Shown: one piece after another, positions 26,901 through 37,735 of the stretch
How positions within the stretch are numbered: position 1 is the first letter of the stretch
Layout of the letters: every line of letters begins with the position of its first letter
Origin: Augochlora pura
Taxonomy: Eukaryota; Arthropoda; Insecta; Hymenoptera; Halictidae
NCBI RefSeq assembly: GCF_028453695.1
Contig: NC_135773.1
Location: 11,842,001-11,906,000 of the forward strand
Length of the DNA: 64,000 bases
Reading direction: 5' to 3'
Notes under the pieces: model-generated
The model's database searches: none
Seen by the model: only the letters and a program-made list of their open reading frames with translations
What the model was told of the DNA's origin: nothing
Position numbers and translations under genes: made by a program

Positions 26901-29371
26901 ATTTATGGGAATAGTACAGAAAGTAGTGGAAAGTCTATATGAAGATCCAAGTGAATTGCGAAGAAGAATTGGTGGTGATACAAAGATAGAAACGCATGAT
27001 ATACATGAGATAGAAAAAATTGTTGATGATGTTGAACATGTTCAAGATTATTGGTACCCTATAATGAAATATCTTGCAAATAAAAAGTTACAAATATTTT
27101 GGCTATGTTTATATACTTTCATTCTTATTGCTATTTCTGCAGAGAGATTTTATTGTAAGTATACCTTTAATTTTTCTAAAGTTGTTTTTATATGTTACTA
27201 ACATTATTGCAGACTATTCTGTGGAACGTGAACACTCTGGTTTGAGACATATTTTAGGATATGGAATAGCAATAACTAGAGGAGCAGCATCTGGAATAAT
27301 GTTTACATACTCAACTCTTTTAATTACAATGTGTAATAATATCATTACATTTTTAAGAGATACTATTTTACAGTTGTATATACCATTTGAATCTATGCTT
27401 GAAATGCATAAATACATTGCTTGTTGCGGATTGGTGTTTACAGGTAAATAATAAATATATAATATACTGTAATATTTAAATAAAATATTAATTATAAATT
27501 TAAACTATATTAATATCTACTTCAAACAAATTTCAGTACTTCATGTAATTGGTCATGGATTCAACTTATATCATATTTCAATACAAAGTGCTGACGACTT
27601 AACATGTCTTTTTCCTAATTATTTTCATGCGTAAGTAATTTATAGACAATTCTGTATAAATTAATACTAATTCGAATGTTACATTTTAGCACACATGAAC
27701 TGCCTAAATTCCACTACTGGTGTTTTCAAACAATAACAGGATTAAGTGGAATCCTTTTAACCATCGTAACAGCATTAATATATCTGTGTACTTTACCAAA
27801 CATTCGTAGACTACTTTATAATTGGTTTCGATTAACACACTCTTTATATCCTGTTTTTTATGTTTTAATAATCATACATGGAGCAGGAAGATTAGTTCAA
27901 GTATTAATTTTATATAAAATTGATATATAAATACAACTTGTTATTAGAATCATTATACTATAATATTTAATCTATTACAGGAACCACATTTCCATTATTT
28001 CTTTTTGGGTCCATTAACTCTATTTATTTTTGATAAAATTATTACTGTAACAAGGAAAACTATTGAAATACCTATAATAAAAGCAGATATACTACCATCA
28101 GGTAAATTTATAATTTATGACGTGAGTATTATAAAACATAATTATGCACTATTTTTTATTTGTATCTTTAAAGGTTTCCAAATAATCAACTTCATATTTT
28201 TATATTCCCTGTATATTAAAAATTATGGAAACAGTAGATACATATTTGTTTTAGATGTGGTTTGTATTGTATTCTCCAAGCCTCAAAATTTTAATTATAA
28301 ATCTGGACAATGGATTAGGATCGCATGTCCTACATTACAAACGAATGAATATCATCCTTTCACATTATCTTCTGCACCTCATGAATCAAATTTAACTGTT
28401 CATATTAGAACAGTTGGATCTTGGACTACTAAAATTAGAACCAGACTAGATCCCACTATAAAATTCGATCAACGTTTACCAATGGTATGCAAATATGCTA
28501 TTAAATATCTTAAATTGTAACTCATTTCATAATTTGATTATTTTCAATAGATTCACATAGATGGTCCTTATGGTGAATGCCATCAAGATTGGTATAAATA
28601 TGATGTAAGTATATTAATAGGGAGTGGAGTTGGTGTTACACCTTTTGCATCAATTTTAAAAGATGCTGTATACAAATTAAATCATGATTTGAATTTGGAA
28701 TGCAAGAAGGTAATATTAACATAAATATAATTTCAATATATATTCTAGACATTAATCTTAATAAAATCTTAATCTTAAGGTATACTTTCTTTGGATAACA
28801 AGAACGCAAAAACAATTTGAATGGATGGTTGACATAATAAGAGATGTTGAAAATTCTGACTTTAATGCCACTATATTGACTCACATTTTTATTACACAAT
28901 TTTACCAGAAATTTGATTTAAGAACTATATTATTGGTAAACTATAAATAAACACAATTCTATTAATTTTTTAATTCATAAAAAATCACAAAATAAATGAC
29001 AATACTTTTTCAGTACATCTGTGAACGACACTTTCAAAAAATTTCAAATAAATCTTTATTTACTGGTTTAAAAGCAATAACCCATTTTGGAAAGCCCAAT
29101 TTTTTAAGATTTTTTATGTCTGTTCAAAAATTACATCCTACAGTAAGTAATGTTAATGTCTCTACTTGCTTTTAATACTATTGTATCAATAAGATTTTAT
29201 AAAATATAATAACTATATTATGTAAAATGTTTATCATTTTAGATTAACAAGATTGGTGTTTTTAGTTGTGGTTCACCATCTGTGACACAAGCTGTGGATG
29301 CTGCTTGTAAATCTATAACTTTAGATGAAAAACTGAACGTTCTATTCCAACATTATTATAAAAGTTTCTAA
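20945..29371 (+). CDS. Duox: Dual oxidase (peroxidase-NADPH oxidase), divergent
   Basis: 26 coding exons join in frame to about 1605 residues: 20945-21032, 21118-21450, 21523-21704, 22141-22384, 23554-23781, 23873-23956, 24191-24282, 24351-24632, 24720-24895, 24983-25104, 25170-25373, 25449-25568, 25631-25770, 25860-26111, 26204-26344, 26414-26589, 26661-27154, 27213-27443, 27537-27630, 27690-27900, 27981-28101, 28255-28484, 28551-28709, 28780-28935, 29014-29142, 29243-29371. Order: signal peptide, heme peroxidase domain (RPNP, SPNNPRQQ, proximal-His FRFGHTLVP, RGRDHGLPDYNTAR), a transmembrane helix split by intron 25374-25448, two EF-hands (DKDKNSFISFRE, DINGTGRLTKND), six-helix heme core with paired His, FAD motif HPFTLSSAP, NADPH motif GSGVGVTPFAS. 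It makes extracellular hydrogen peroxide from cytosolic NADPH under calcium control. Odd: the C-terminus is HYYKSF, not the usual ENF, and many usually conserved residues differ from fly Duox. Poly(A) signal at 29412-29417. Confidence 0.92.
21842..22021. mobile_element. MITE in dual oxidase intron 3
   Basis: A 180 bp element with 27 bp terminal inverted repeats (21842-21868 and 21995-22021) that agree at 22 of 27 positions by eye. They share the cores AGTCACCAAAC and AGTTACCAAAC and both end TTTGCA. The flanks are TA-rich, consistent with a TA target, but the duplication cannot be resolved in the AT repeat. There is no coding capacity. It lies wholly in an intron, so it does not disturb the reading frame. 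Confidence 0.6.
22416..22421 (-). terminator. Poly(A) signal of the nested PDHB gene
   Basis: AATAAA on the minus strand, starting inside the TAA stop codon. Cleavage 10-30 nt downstream would fall at 22386-22406, beside the Duox exon 4 donor site (GTAAGT at 22385-22390). The PDHB 3' UTR is then almost absent, unless a more distal signal is used and the message runs antisense into Duox exon 4. Confidence 0.55.
22421..23497 (-). CDS. PDHB: Pyruvate dehydrogenase E1 component subunit beta, nested in a dual oxidase intron
   Basis: An intact, intronless 358-codon frame on the strand opposite Duox. It lies entirely within Duox intron 4 (22385-23553). The ATG at 23497 gives a leader MHFLHCLRDVTLSK suited to mitochondrial import; an in-frame ATG at 23596 would run into Duox exon 5. 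Length equals human PDHB (359). Family features: TVRDALN, IIGEEVAQYDGAYKVTKGLW, DTPITEAGF, PICEFMTFNF, VFRGPNGN, AAQHSQCF, EVINLRSLRPLD, DVPMPYA. With E1-alpha it forms the thiamine-diphosphate tetramer that decarboxylates pyruvate in the mitochondrial matrix. Odd: some usually invariant positions differ (VELGWPRCG where VEGGWPQ-G is usual; EIVATVME for EICARIME). AATAAA overlaps its stop codon at 22416-22421. It could be the only gene copy or a retrocopy. Confidence 0.92.
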   Translation of the reverse strand: MHFLHCLRDVTLSKIPPIFHIKQYRFVQKMTVRDALNAALDEELARDEKVFIIGEEVAQYDGAYKVTKGLWKKYGDKRMIDTPITEAGFCGIAIGAALAGLKPICEFMTFNFSLQAIDRVVNGAAKNFYMTAGRYNVPIVFRGPNGNAKGLAAQHSQCFGAWYMSCPGLKVTSPTTCEDYRGCLKAAVRDPDPVVILESEVLYNFTFPVSDEAMDKDFMIPFGKAKIEKPGKHITLTSHGQATFYTLQAAEILAGEGIEAEVINLRSLRPLDWDTIFKSISKTHRLMTVELGWPRCGVGSEIVATVMENPVFFQLDAPAIRCTGIDVPMPYAENIEYECTPKDHHIAEFAKKICGMDI

Positions 29372-30255
29372 ACATATAATTAATTAAACAACTTATTTCT
29401 GAAAATATGTTAATAAATTTCATTTAATTATTATATTCTAAATTTATTCAGATACTCTTTAAAACACAGTACCTGTTTTAAAAATTGGTTTAAATAACGC
29501 AAAATTTTTTTTATCAAGTATAATGCTTTCTTTAAATTTTATTATTACTTGGAATGACAAAAAAAAATAAAAACCTTGCTTTTATTTTCAAAAATACGTT
29601 TCGTAGATCCTATTGACTTATATGCATACTGACAATTTAATCGAAATCGGTTAAATTGAAATGAAGTTGCAAACGTTGAAAGATTAAAAAAAACTGCAAA
29701 TTTCTGATAGTTATTAGTCGGAAGTGTCAAAAAATGGGACAAAATTGCGATTCTGGCGACCTTTAATTGTTTACAGTTTATTTTAAAATCAACCAATTTC
29801 GAAGAAATTTTTAGTACGCATAAAAGAACCATGAAATTTTTATTTCTTTAGTCATTTCAAATGTATATGTTTAGTGAACTAGTCCCACTGCCATTTAAAA
29901 CAAAATTCCAGTCATTTAAACCAAGTTTTACAAAAGATACTATATTTTAAAGAGTATCCGAATAAATTTGTCCGGTATTAACTTATTAATTAATACCTAT
30001 TGTTACTTAACCTCAAAAATATGTGTGATAATATTATAAACAATTGTAAAGTGGAAATAAAGAAATTACCTTTTGTATACGGAATTATTGTAGAATGCTT
30101 CATTGCAAATAAGAAAACCATTGTTGTTGTCACAAACACACTCGTAATACAGATAATTCCATCACGAAAACAATAACAGATGAGGATGATCAGGATAGGT
30201 AGAGAAACTGGCCTTGTGTGATTCACTCATATAAGTGACATGATTCACTGTGAAT
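29372..30255. other. Intergenic, no gene recognised
   Basis: The first part is the Duox 3' UTR (AATAAA at 29412-29417). An open frame on the minus strand at 29990-30226 is hydrophobic and followed by a donor-like GTAATT, but it lacks an ATG and has no partner exon, so I do not call it. Confidence 0.4.
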
Positions 30256-30281
30256 TGGATGCGCATTAAAATGGTGGGAAT
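30256..30281 (+). repeat. Dispersed GGATGCGC...AATGGTGGG motif, copy 3
   Basis: It reads TGGATGCGCATTAA followed by AATGGTGGGAAT. It lies at the left edge of the compound minisatellite and about 2 kb before the PP2C start codon, whose coding exon is preceded by an AG acceptor and so has an upstream exon somewhere. GATTCACT words just to its left recur near copy 4. Confidence 0.55.
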
Positions 30282-30330
30282 GAAAATGCTTTACAATGGG
30301 GTTTCCCACTTGAACATGGACCAATTCACA

Positions 30331-31008
30331 CATTCCACATTCCTAATTCCTACATTCTATATTCCTACTTTCTCACATTCCACAATCCTACATTCCTAGA
30401 TTCTTGCATTCCCCATTTCTACATTCCCACATTCCTACATTCCACACTCCTACATTCCACACTCCTACATTCCACATTCCTACATTCCACATTCCAACAT
30501 TCCCACATTCCTACATTCCAACATTCCTACGTTCTTTCATTTCTACATTTCTAGAATTCCACATATCTACGTTTGTACGCTTCTACATTCCTACATTTCT
30601 ACATTTCTAATATTCTACAATTCTGCTTTCTGTATTTCTACAATTCTACAATTATAGATTCATGGTGCTGGAAATTGAAGTCTAGAGTCCAAAGTTCAAA
30701 GTCCAAAGTCCAAAGTTCAGAGTCCAAAGTTGAAATTCAAATTGAAAATGAAAATGAATTTGAACCTTGAACCTTAAACCTTGAACTTCAACTTCAAAGT
30801 TCAAATTACAGATTATATAAAAGATTGCAGATTGCAGAGTACCGAGTACCGAGTACCGTGTCCCGTGTACCGGATACCGAATACCGGATACCGGATACCG
30901 AATACTGAGTACCGAGTCCAAAGTTGAAATTGGAATGTAGGAATGTGGGAATGTACGAAAATGGGAATGTGGAATGTAGGAATGTAGGACTGCAGGAATT
31001 AGGAATGA
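30331..31008. repeat. Compound minisatellite with inverted arms
   Basis: The left arm (30331-30560) is many variants of an ACATTCC-TACATTCC unit of about 10-15 bp. Next come AAAGTCC/AAAGTTC units (30671-30732), CCTTGAA-like units (about 30764-30798), and ACCGAGT/ACCGGAT units (30839-30918). The right arm (about 30929-31008) repeats GGAATGTA, the inverse of the left arm. The outer edges are matching inverses: ATTCCTAATTCCT at 30339 and AGGAATTAGGAAT near 30994. The region could fold into a large hairpin. Open frames across it are repeat translations, not genes. Confidence 0.8.
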
Positions 31009-31067
31009 CTCGATCACGTAGCAGCTCGTTGAAAACTCGCGCGTCCACCTCTCATTGGCTACTGTTT

Positions 31068-31188
31068 TTCATTGATAACTCGTAAACAAAATCTCGGGTA
31101 GCATTTTCGCTAAGGAAAAAGTTACTTCAAATGATCTTAAGAACCTCTCATTTCCCGGAATTACAATAATTTTGATACACCCTGTATA
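31068..31188 (+). repeat. Repeat ending in ACACCCTGTATA, copy 1
   Basis: It shares with 33402-33527 the ordered blocks TGATAACTCGT / TAATAACTCGT, GAAAAAGTTACTT, CATTTCCCGGA, TTACAATAATTT and ACACCCTGTATA, over about 120 bp at roughly 70% identity by eye. It is probably the terminal part of one transposable-element family. I cannot name the family. Confidence 0.6.
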
Positions 31189-31238
31189 TATTAAGAAGCC
31201 AGAAATAATAAATTTATTAATGATAGGAGTTTGGTATA

Positions 31239-31269
<31 letters not shown>

Positions 31270-32299
31270 AAATATAGCATACCAAATTAATGAATCATCA
31301 CAGTTTGATTAGCTGCAATCGGTTGATGCAGCATTCAGAGAAAATAACATTCTAAAAATAATTTTCGTAATGGAAATAATAGTATACTTTCGCATAATTG
31401 AATATGTAGCGCGTGTAGAAAAATTCAGTGTTATCGAAATTGCATGATTATGTGCACTTTGCAAAAAAATCTCTAAATCTAATATTCTACAGGAAGGTTA
31501 GGTTTGCTCATGTCCATTTGACAGCGCACGAAGGTGAGATCGGATGACAAATTAAAATTACACAAATAAATCAAGAACTAATGATAGATTCTAGTATACA
31601 AACTCAAACATATATATGAGAAAAATTAACATTCAAAGGATATTTGAGTAACTTTGTATATCGGAAGATGTGATGCGTATGAAATTTTACAGAAGGTTAG
31701 ATCATCATTAATGTTTGATGTTAGATTTTAATTATTTGCATTTTTTTCGTATATTTGTAGAATTTTTATATCTGTAGAGCAAGTACATACAATTGCAAAA
31801 TTGGAGCTTCTGTCCCAATAACAGTCAGAAATTGTTTTAAATGAAATTTAATTTGATATGTCAGTAATAAAGTGAAATTTGTATTCTAAAAATAAATCTT
31901 CTAGATTCAATTTGAGGAAATAACTGAACAATAAAAAAATTAATTTATGATTTTATAAAGTCTTGTACCTTAAAAAAATCTTGTGTTTCAAAACATGTAT
32001 TTTGTATAACAATACCATTATTAAATTGTACATGTAATATTTCCTAGAATTCATTCAATAATTCACAGGAGACTATTTTAATACTTTTACTGAAACATTG
32101 CACCTATTATGTTTAGTGTTTATTCTTGAAGATAGCTTAAAAAGTCTTATTATTAAATCCTTCAGGCAAGCTATAAAAATGTAATTATTGTTTTAAAATT
32201 CTTTTCAGTTCAGCTTATAGTATTTGCAAAATTATAATATATATTCTAAATAAATAATTTTATATTATTACAAATAATACCAGAATCTTCAGGAAAATA
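31189..32299. other. Intergenic / 5' region of the PP2C gene
   Basis: AT-rich, with a TA microsatellite followed by a T run at about 31233-31270. No coding exon is seen. A CTTCAG acceptor at 32287-32292, just before the PP2C start codon, implies that an untranslated first exon of that gene lies in this stretch or further left. Confidence 0.4.
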
Positions 32300-33984
32300 A
32301 TGGGTCAAACACTCAGCGAACCTGTGACAACTAGGAAGTCAGTATGCTGCAGAGATACAAACTATCGAGTTGGCAGTGCCTGTATGCAAGGCTGGCGTAC
32401 TAAAATGGAAGACTGTCATGTACACATACTTTCATTACCAGATGATCCTGGTACTGCATTCTTTGCAGTGTATGATGGTCATGGAGGTAAGAATACATAG
32501 GTAAATGTATGAAAATATTAAATTTGATGCATATTAGAATCTTCACATGAGCATTTTTTCTGCATATGAACCAAAGAAATGTATTTTAAGAGAAAATTTC
32601 AGATCTTACTACATCTTCTATCAATTGGAATTTATAATAAATAAATATAACTATAATTGCTACAGAGCTCAAATGGGTAATAGTTAATATTGATAGGTGC
32701 TGCAATAGCACAGCATGCTGGAAAACATCTTCATGAATACATAACTAAGAGAAGCGAGTATAAGACTGGTAACATTGTTCAAGCTGTACAAGAAGGTTTT
32801 CTGGAATTAGATGAAGCTATGTTAAATGATACAGTGCTCAGAGATGAACAAGCAGGCACCACTGCAATAGCTCTTCTTATTAAAGACAATGTTATATATA
32901 GTGTAAGTTTAAAATAACTTCTTGCTATTTTAACATAGACATAAATTCTTCCATTAACTGACTTGTATGATTTTCTTAGGCAAATGCAGGTGATAGTAGG
33001 GCAGTAGCAAGCATTAACGGACACACAGTTCCCTTAAGTAGAGATCATAAACCTACATTGAAAGATGAACGTGAACGAATTGAAGCTGCCGGTGGTTGGG
33101 TAGAATTTAACAGAGTCAATGGTCAACTTGCCTTATCCCGAGCTCTTGGAGACTTTATGTTCAAAAGAAATGAACGTAAATCACCGCAAGAACAAATTGT
33201 GACTGGTAAGCTTAGATACGATAAATTTCTGTCCAACACGTCTTTCTTGTGAAATTCATGAAATTCTTATTTGATGATCGAACGCGGCTCAGAGGCGATA
33301 CGTGGCCGTGGCTCCTGTCACCGAGACGGGCTTGAGTCGTCCCTGAATCGTTCGCGCTCATGTGCGCAGCAGCACGAAAACTCGTCGGTGCGCAGCCAAC
33401 TTTAATTGTTAATAACTCGTTAACAAAGCCGCGGATTGCATTTCGGCAAACGAAAAAGTTACTTGAAATAGCCTCAGCTACCCCCCATTTCCCGGAGTTA
33501 CAATAATTTAGAAACACCCTGTATAGTACGAATTTGTTCAATGCGTGTTGGTAGTCTGCTATACGGAGGTTTACTGTATTAATTGAAAGAATGTGCCTCA
33601 AATGTTTCGAAGCAATTATTGAATTTTTGTTTATTCACAGCTTTTCCTGAAATTCAGCAATTTGAAGTAACAGAAGATTGGGAATTCGTTGTTTTGGCAT
33701 GTGACGGTATTTGGGACGTCATGACCAGTAACGAAGTTGTAAATTTTGTAAGAACACGCTTGATGCAAACTAAGGTTGGAACAGGGCAGGAAAATGATAC
33801 AATGGATCCTGAAGAAATTTGCGAAGAACTCGTGAAACACTGCCTTGCACCAGATACTCTAATGGGTACTGGCTGTGATAATATGACAGTTATCATTGTT
33901 TGCTTCTTACATGGGAAACCATATGCTCATTTCATTTCTCGATTTAAGGAAATAGACTGTACAAATCCTTACTCAAATTGTTAA
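32300..33984 (+). CDS. PP2C-family Ser/Thr phosphatase (PPM1-like)
   Basis: Four coding exons join in frame: 32300-32486, 32697-32902, 32980-33205, 33641-33984, giving 320 residues. The start MGQTLSEP fits an N-myristoylation signal (Gly2, Ser6), as in PPM1A/B. Metal-binding motifs are in order: MED (36-38), YDGHGG (58-63), AGTTA, ANAGDSRAV, LSRDHKP, LALSRALGD, ACDGIWDV and GCDNMTVIIV, so the manganese/magnesium centre looks complete. It removes phosphate from Ser/Thr. The N-terminus places it with the fly/nematode CG17746/T23F11.1-type PP2Cs, close to PPM1G and PPM1A/B, but I would not fix one human orthologue. It ends soon after the catalytic core, without the long tail of PPM1G. The last intron carries a transposable-element relic. 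Confidence 0.9.
33402..33527 (+). repeat. Repeat ending in ACACCCTGTATA, copy 2 (in PP2C intron 3)
   Basis: The counterpart of 31068-31188 in the same orientation. The rest of the intron (about 33255-33400) is unusually GC- and CpG-rich for this region, which suggests the whole intron interior is a longer copy of the element. The splice sites are undisturbed. Confidence 0.6.
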
Positions 33985-34421
33985 TATCTCAATTCGATTA
34001 TTTTTTAATTGGCTTGTGTTTCATTTTACACCATTATGATACAACTCCGCTTATTTATCATCGTAGCGATAAAGTTTCGAAAAGATTTTCCTATCTTTTT
34101 GTGAATACTGGAAAGGTATATTAACAAGTCTATATAAATATACGAAATTAAAAGTACTACTGGAAGATATACGGAGGATGATTATCTTTTGAAGTTTTAC
34201 GTTAGAAAAATTTCTTTTAATGACTTTATCGACTACTATTTGTTCATCGTTTTATCGCCGTAATTTTAAATCAGAAAATTTAAACAGAGATATAATAAGT
34301 TGAGAAATTAAAATAAGCTGAATTATAAGCTTTTATTTACAATTTCGAACAATGGACCAGAAGTGTCCAGATATAAGTATTATAACACATGTAATGTTAG
34401 TAAAATGCAGTAGATTCTTAT

Positions 34422-37421
34422 TCAAAGTCCATAACGGTCTTGTATAGATGAAACAGCCGCGTTTGCCAGGGAACTTAATCTGTCCGCGACTTTGTTCACT
34501 CCTTGGCGTACACTTTCTCTGACATCTTGGAACTCCACAACTCCAGCGCTTCCTCCGCCGAAACGCACTGTTAAAGAAATCTTCGGAGCAGTGGGTGTAG
34601 AACTTTCTGTGCCAAAGTAGTCTGCCGATGAAATACTAGATGAACCTTCGAAACGACGCAGATTGCTTTTACGTTCCCACTATAATTGAAATTACGCAAA
34701 ACTTAATTTCAGGTATACACAAAAACAAAGAGAGGATTATTGTTCGATAATTTCACTTACTGAATCGTCATCTTTGCTATCTTGAAAATACTGATCTGAG
34801 CTAATAGCCTTTGCACTACCAAATTTCTTTTGTGCATCGGACTCCGGTGATGATACTTTACTATCACTTTTGTTATTGCTTGATAGACTCGGTGGACGTA
34901 CTCGTTTCGGTGGTTCTGGCTCAGCTATTACAACAACTTCTTCGCCGCGAGATTTCTTATTAGTATTAATACTATATGGGATTGATAAGGCTTCATAAAA
35001 TTCATCTAAACTAATGAAAGGACTTCGCTCTACATCGACAATCTTCGGCTCAGAAGCGGTCACAGTTTTTGATGATGTTTCCTGTGTTATTGTCTGCATG
35101 TCAGCAAGTGCTGAATGGCTAGCACCACTGTAAAGTATTTATTATGTATGCTTTAATATCTTATAGCAATTTTTTATTAGACTGTTTCTTTTTATCCTAA
35201 GGTAGTAATGTTAATAAAAAAAAGTATTTATACAAGAAGTATAATAATTACCCTCGTGTGTTGAATCCCATACCAAGGCGCTCTGCTTGAGATGCTTTGG
35301 ATGGAGCTAACTGCTTTGCTCTTTCCTCTACTTTCTTAGCTTGTTCATTTAAATTTTGTTCATATCGGTATGCAAGACGGGTAGCAATTTCTTCATGTTC
35401 TTCTTTACTTTCATTGTCCTGAGGTTCTTTTTCTTGCGCTGCTTTATTAGCCTCAGTAATACTTTTTCCTAACTCATCAAAATTAATTTTCACCCTCTGA
35501 GCACCCAAGCCACCAGGTCTCTTCCCCAACTATTTTATTAAAATATGAAATGTTTTTGTAAACAAGAGTCTATTAATTTATATTTATAATTAATATATAT
35601 CAGTAGGATAGGAAACACTATAATAACAGAGTATTCAATTGCTCACAATTAAATGTAAATAACAAATAAATATTTTGCGCACTCACAGGTTTCTTGTTCT
35701 GCATTTTTCTAGCTCCTATAGTCGACGTCCTTTCTGGTAACGAATTTGTAGCAGAACCAGATAATTTAACAGTGGGTCCAAATAAACTTGATCCTGCTTC
35801 CTGTGTAACTTTCTGATTGCTTTTATCTCTGTTGTCATTTGCTAATACAGAATTGGAGAGTGATACCGAATTTCTTTCTACATGGGTTGAAGAATCATTG
35901 CAATCTAGATTAAAATTTTCATGTTCTTCAAAGAAGTCAATTTCATTATGATTCTCTGTTGTTGGAGCCAGACTTTCATCTAAGTGCAGCTGGAAAAAGA
36001 TGAATTGAAAAAAGAAAGTTAGTTATTTTGTAAAGTACAATATAATGTAATTATTTAAATGTTACATTTCATTAAAAATACACACATATTAGGCGAGTTA
36101 AATACATAATACTGATATCTTTGAGTAGTTCATTACGATAAGACCAAGTGTGGAATACAATACATAGTAGCAAGTGAACATTATATGTAAATTGTGCAAA
36201 TTGTTTACAATTATTGAGATCAAATAAATGCAAAATATGACCACTTAACAACTTCAAGAGTCTATTTTGTTTCTTACAAATGAAATACAAAGCAAATGTT
36301 AGTGTCTTTATTATATTGCTTTGTGAAAATATTTTAATAGCTCACCACTTTTTTATTTTTTGTTGGAGGAAGTAAAACCTACAATTATCACATTTATAGT
36401 TATAAAATATTTGCTTAATTCAGGTCTACGTTTTGGGAGGTTTATAAGTTGAAAAACTTATGGAAGCTTACCTTTGTTCCATAGCGTTGCATGGACTGAG
36501 CAGATGCTTGAGACAATTTTTCTCTGTACTGCATAGCAGCACGTGACTTATACTTCAAATGTGCATCAGTTGCTGTACAATTATGTTGTATAAAAAATTT
36601 TCTCTAGAATGTGAAATTAAATTATTAAATAATTGCTTTCCAAACACCTATGAGAAACAACAAAATTGTGTTGAAAAGAAACTAACAGCATTTGCATTTC
36701 CACCCAACTGCATATTTCTTAGCTGTAGCCATGTCCAATTCGTATCAAGTTGGGTAGATCGCACAAATGTCAAATGAACCCCCAGACCTCGATGTACTGC
36801 AGAGCAGTCGATACATAAGAAGATGCCATATGTCACACTGGCCCATGCTGGATTTTTTGCATTGCAATCAAAGCATGTCTAAAGAAAAAAAATAATAAAA
36901 ATACAATTTAATATGTATTTTAGTCTAACTATCTCATTCAATTGCAACATAGTCTTAATTAACGTATCTACAATAGCGTATCCATTTAATTCCTGTTGCG
37001 TATTAACGTCAACGAACAAACTCTGGTAAATGGCATATCCGAATACACGGATCCGTACGCAATTATGGTACGTAACAGCGATACGGTAGGGCGATATGAA
37101 ACATATGGATACGCAGTACAGTATTACTTTTAATGTTATATTTAGCAGTGTTCATGAATATTTCAGAAACATATAGTCAGAGAACTGTGTCATACGTTCG
37201 TTAAAGACACGAAAGTTTCCTTGAACTACAGATTGAAAATTAAGTAGAAATTTTGCCTTTAAACATAGCCAGGTGTATTTTTGTCTATTGCAATGTTATC
37301 GTGAGATTCGATATCGTAGATTAAAGTGATACATGATTAAGCAAACCTTGTTCGTGGGAATGCCTCGTAATCTTTTGAAAATTTCCTCAATATCACTTTT
37401 ACTAGGTGCTGAATCTGCCAT
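34422..37421 (-). CDS. ArfGAP3: ADP-ribosylation factor GTPase-activating protein 2/3
   Basis: Eight exons, read right to left, join in frame to 545 residues: 37347-37421, 36687-36878, 36472-36603, 36346-36378, 35687-35989, 35252-35529, 34761-35127, 34422-34679. The ArfGAP zinc finger is C27-x2-C30-x16-C47-x2-C50, with the arginine finger at R55 (HRGLG). FVRSTQLD and GGNANARKFF follow. The C-terminal half is charged and disordered and ends with the ArfGAP2/3 (Glo3-type) signature: ISSADYFG, VRFGGG, then an amphipathic repeat finishing SSIQDRYGL. These proteins switch off Arf1 on COPI vesicles at the Golgi. A minus-strand AATAAA at 34332-34337 lies about 85 bp past the stop. Intron 1 has a 10 bp inverted repeat (36976 and 37105). 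The choice between 2 and 3 is not made; insects have one gene of this type. Confidence 0.92.
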
Positions 37422-37735
37422 TTTTGACGTGTTGTCAACGGCCTCGCAATGTATTCTGGGACGCGTGGCATTAGCCTGGATATATTTCTCCCAGAGGTCG
37501 CTTGCGTACGATTTAAAGTTACAATTAGATGCATATTAAGAAACATTAATATTGACAAGATTTAATATTAACAGAAGATGTTAATTTAATTTCAAATATT
37601 TATTTGATAGTTTACGAATCTTTAATTTATAAAAATTAATTACAATTTTCGTGATTTTTTAATGTTATAAAACATACATAATTTCTTAGTTAACATAAAA
37701 TTATTAATATTACAATTATACAATTATCATGTACA

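Noticed and set aside
29990..30226. Hydrophobic minus-strand open frame followed by a donor-like GTAATT
   Set aside because: It has no ATG in frame, no recognisable family, and no partner exon to the left in AT-rich DNA.
30404..30610. Repeat protein with tandem HIPTF units
   Set aside because: It is the translation of the ACATTCC minisatellite; the unit is not kept in frame and both flanks are repeats.
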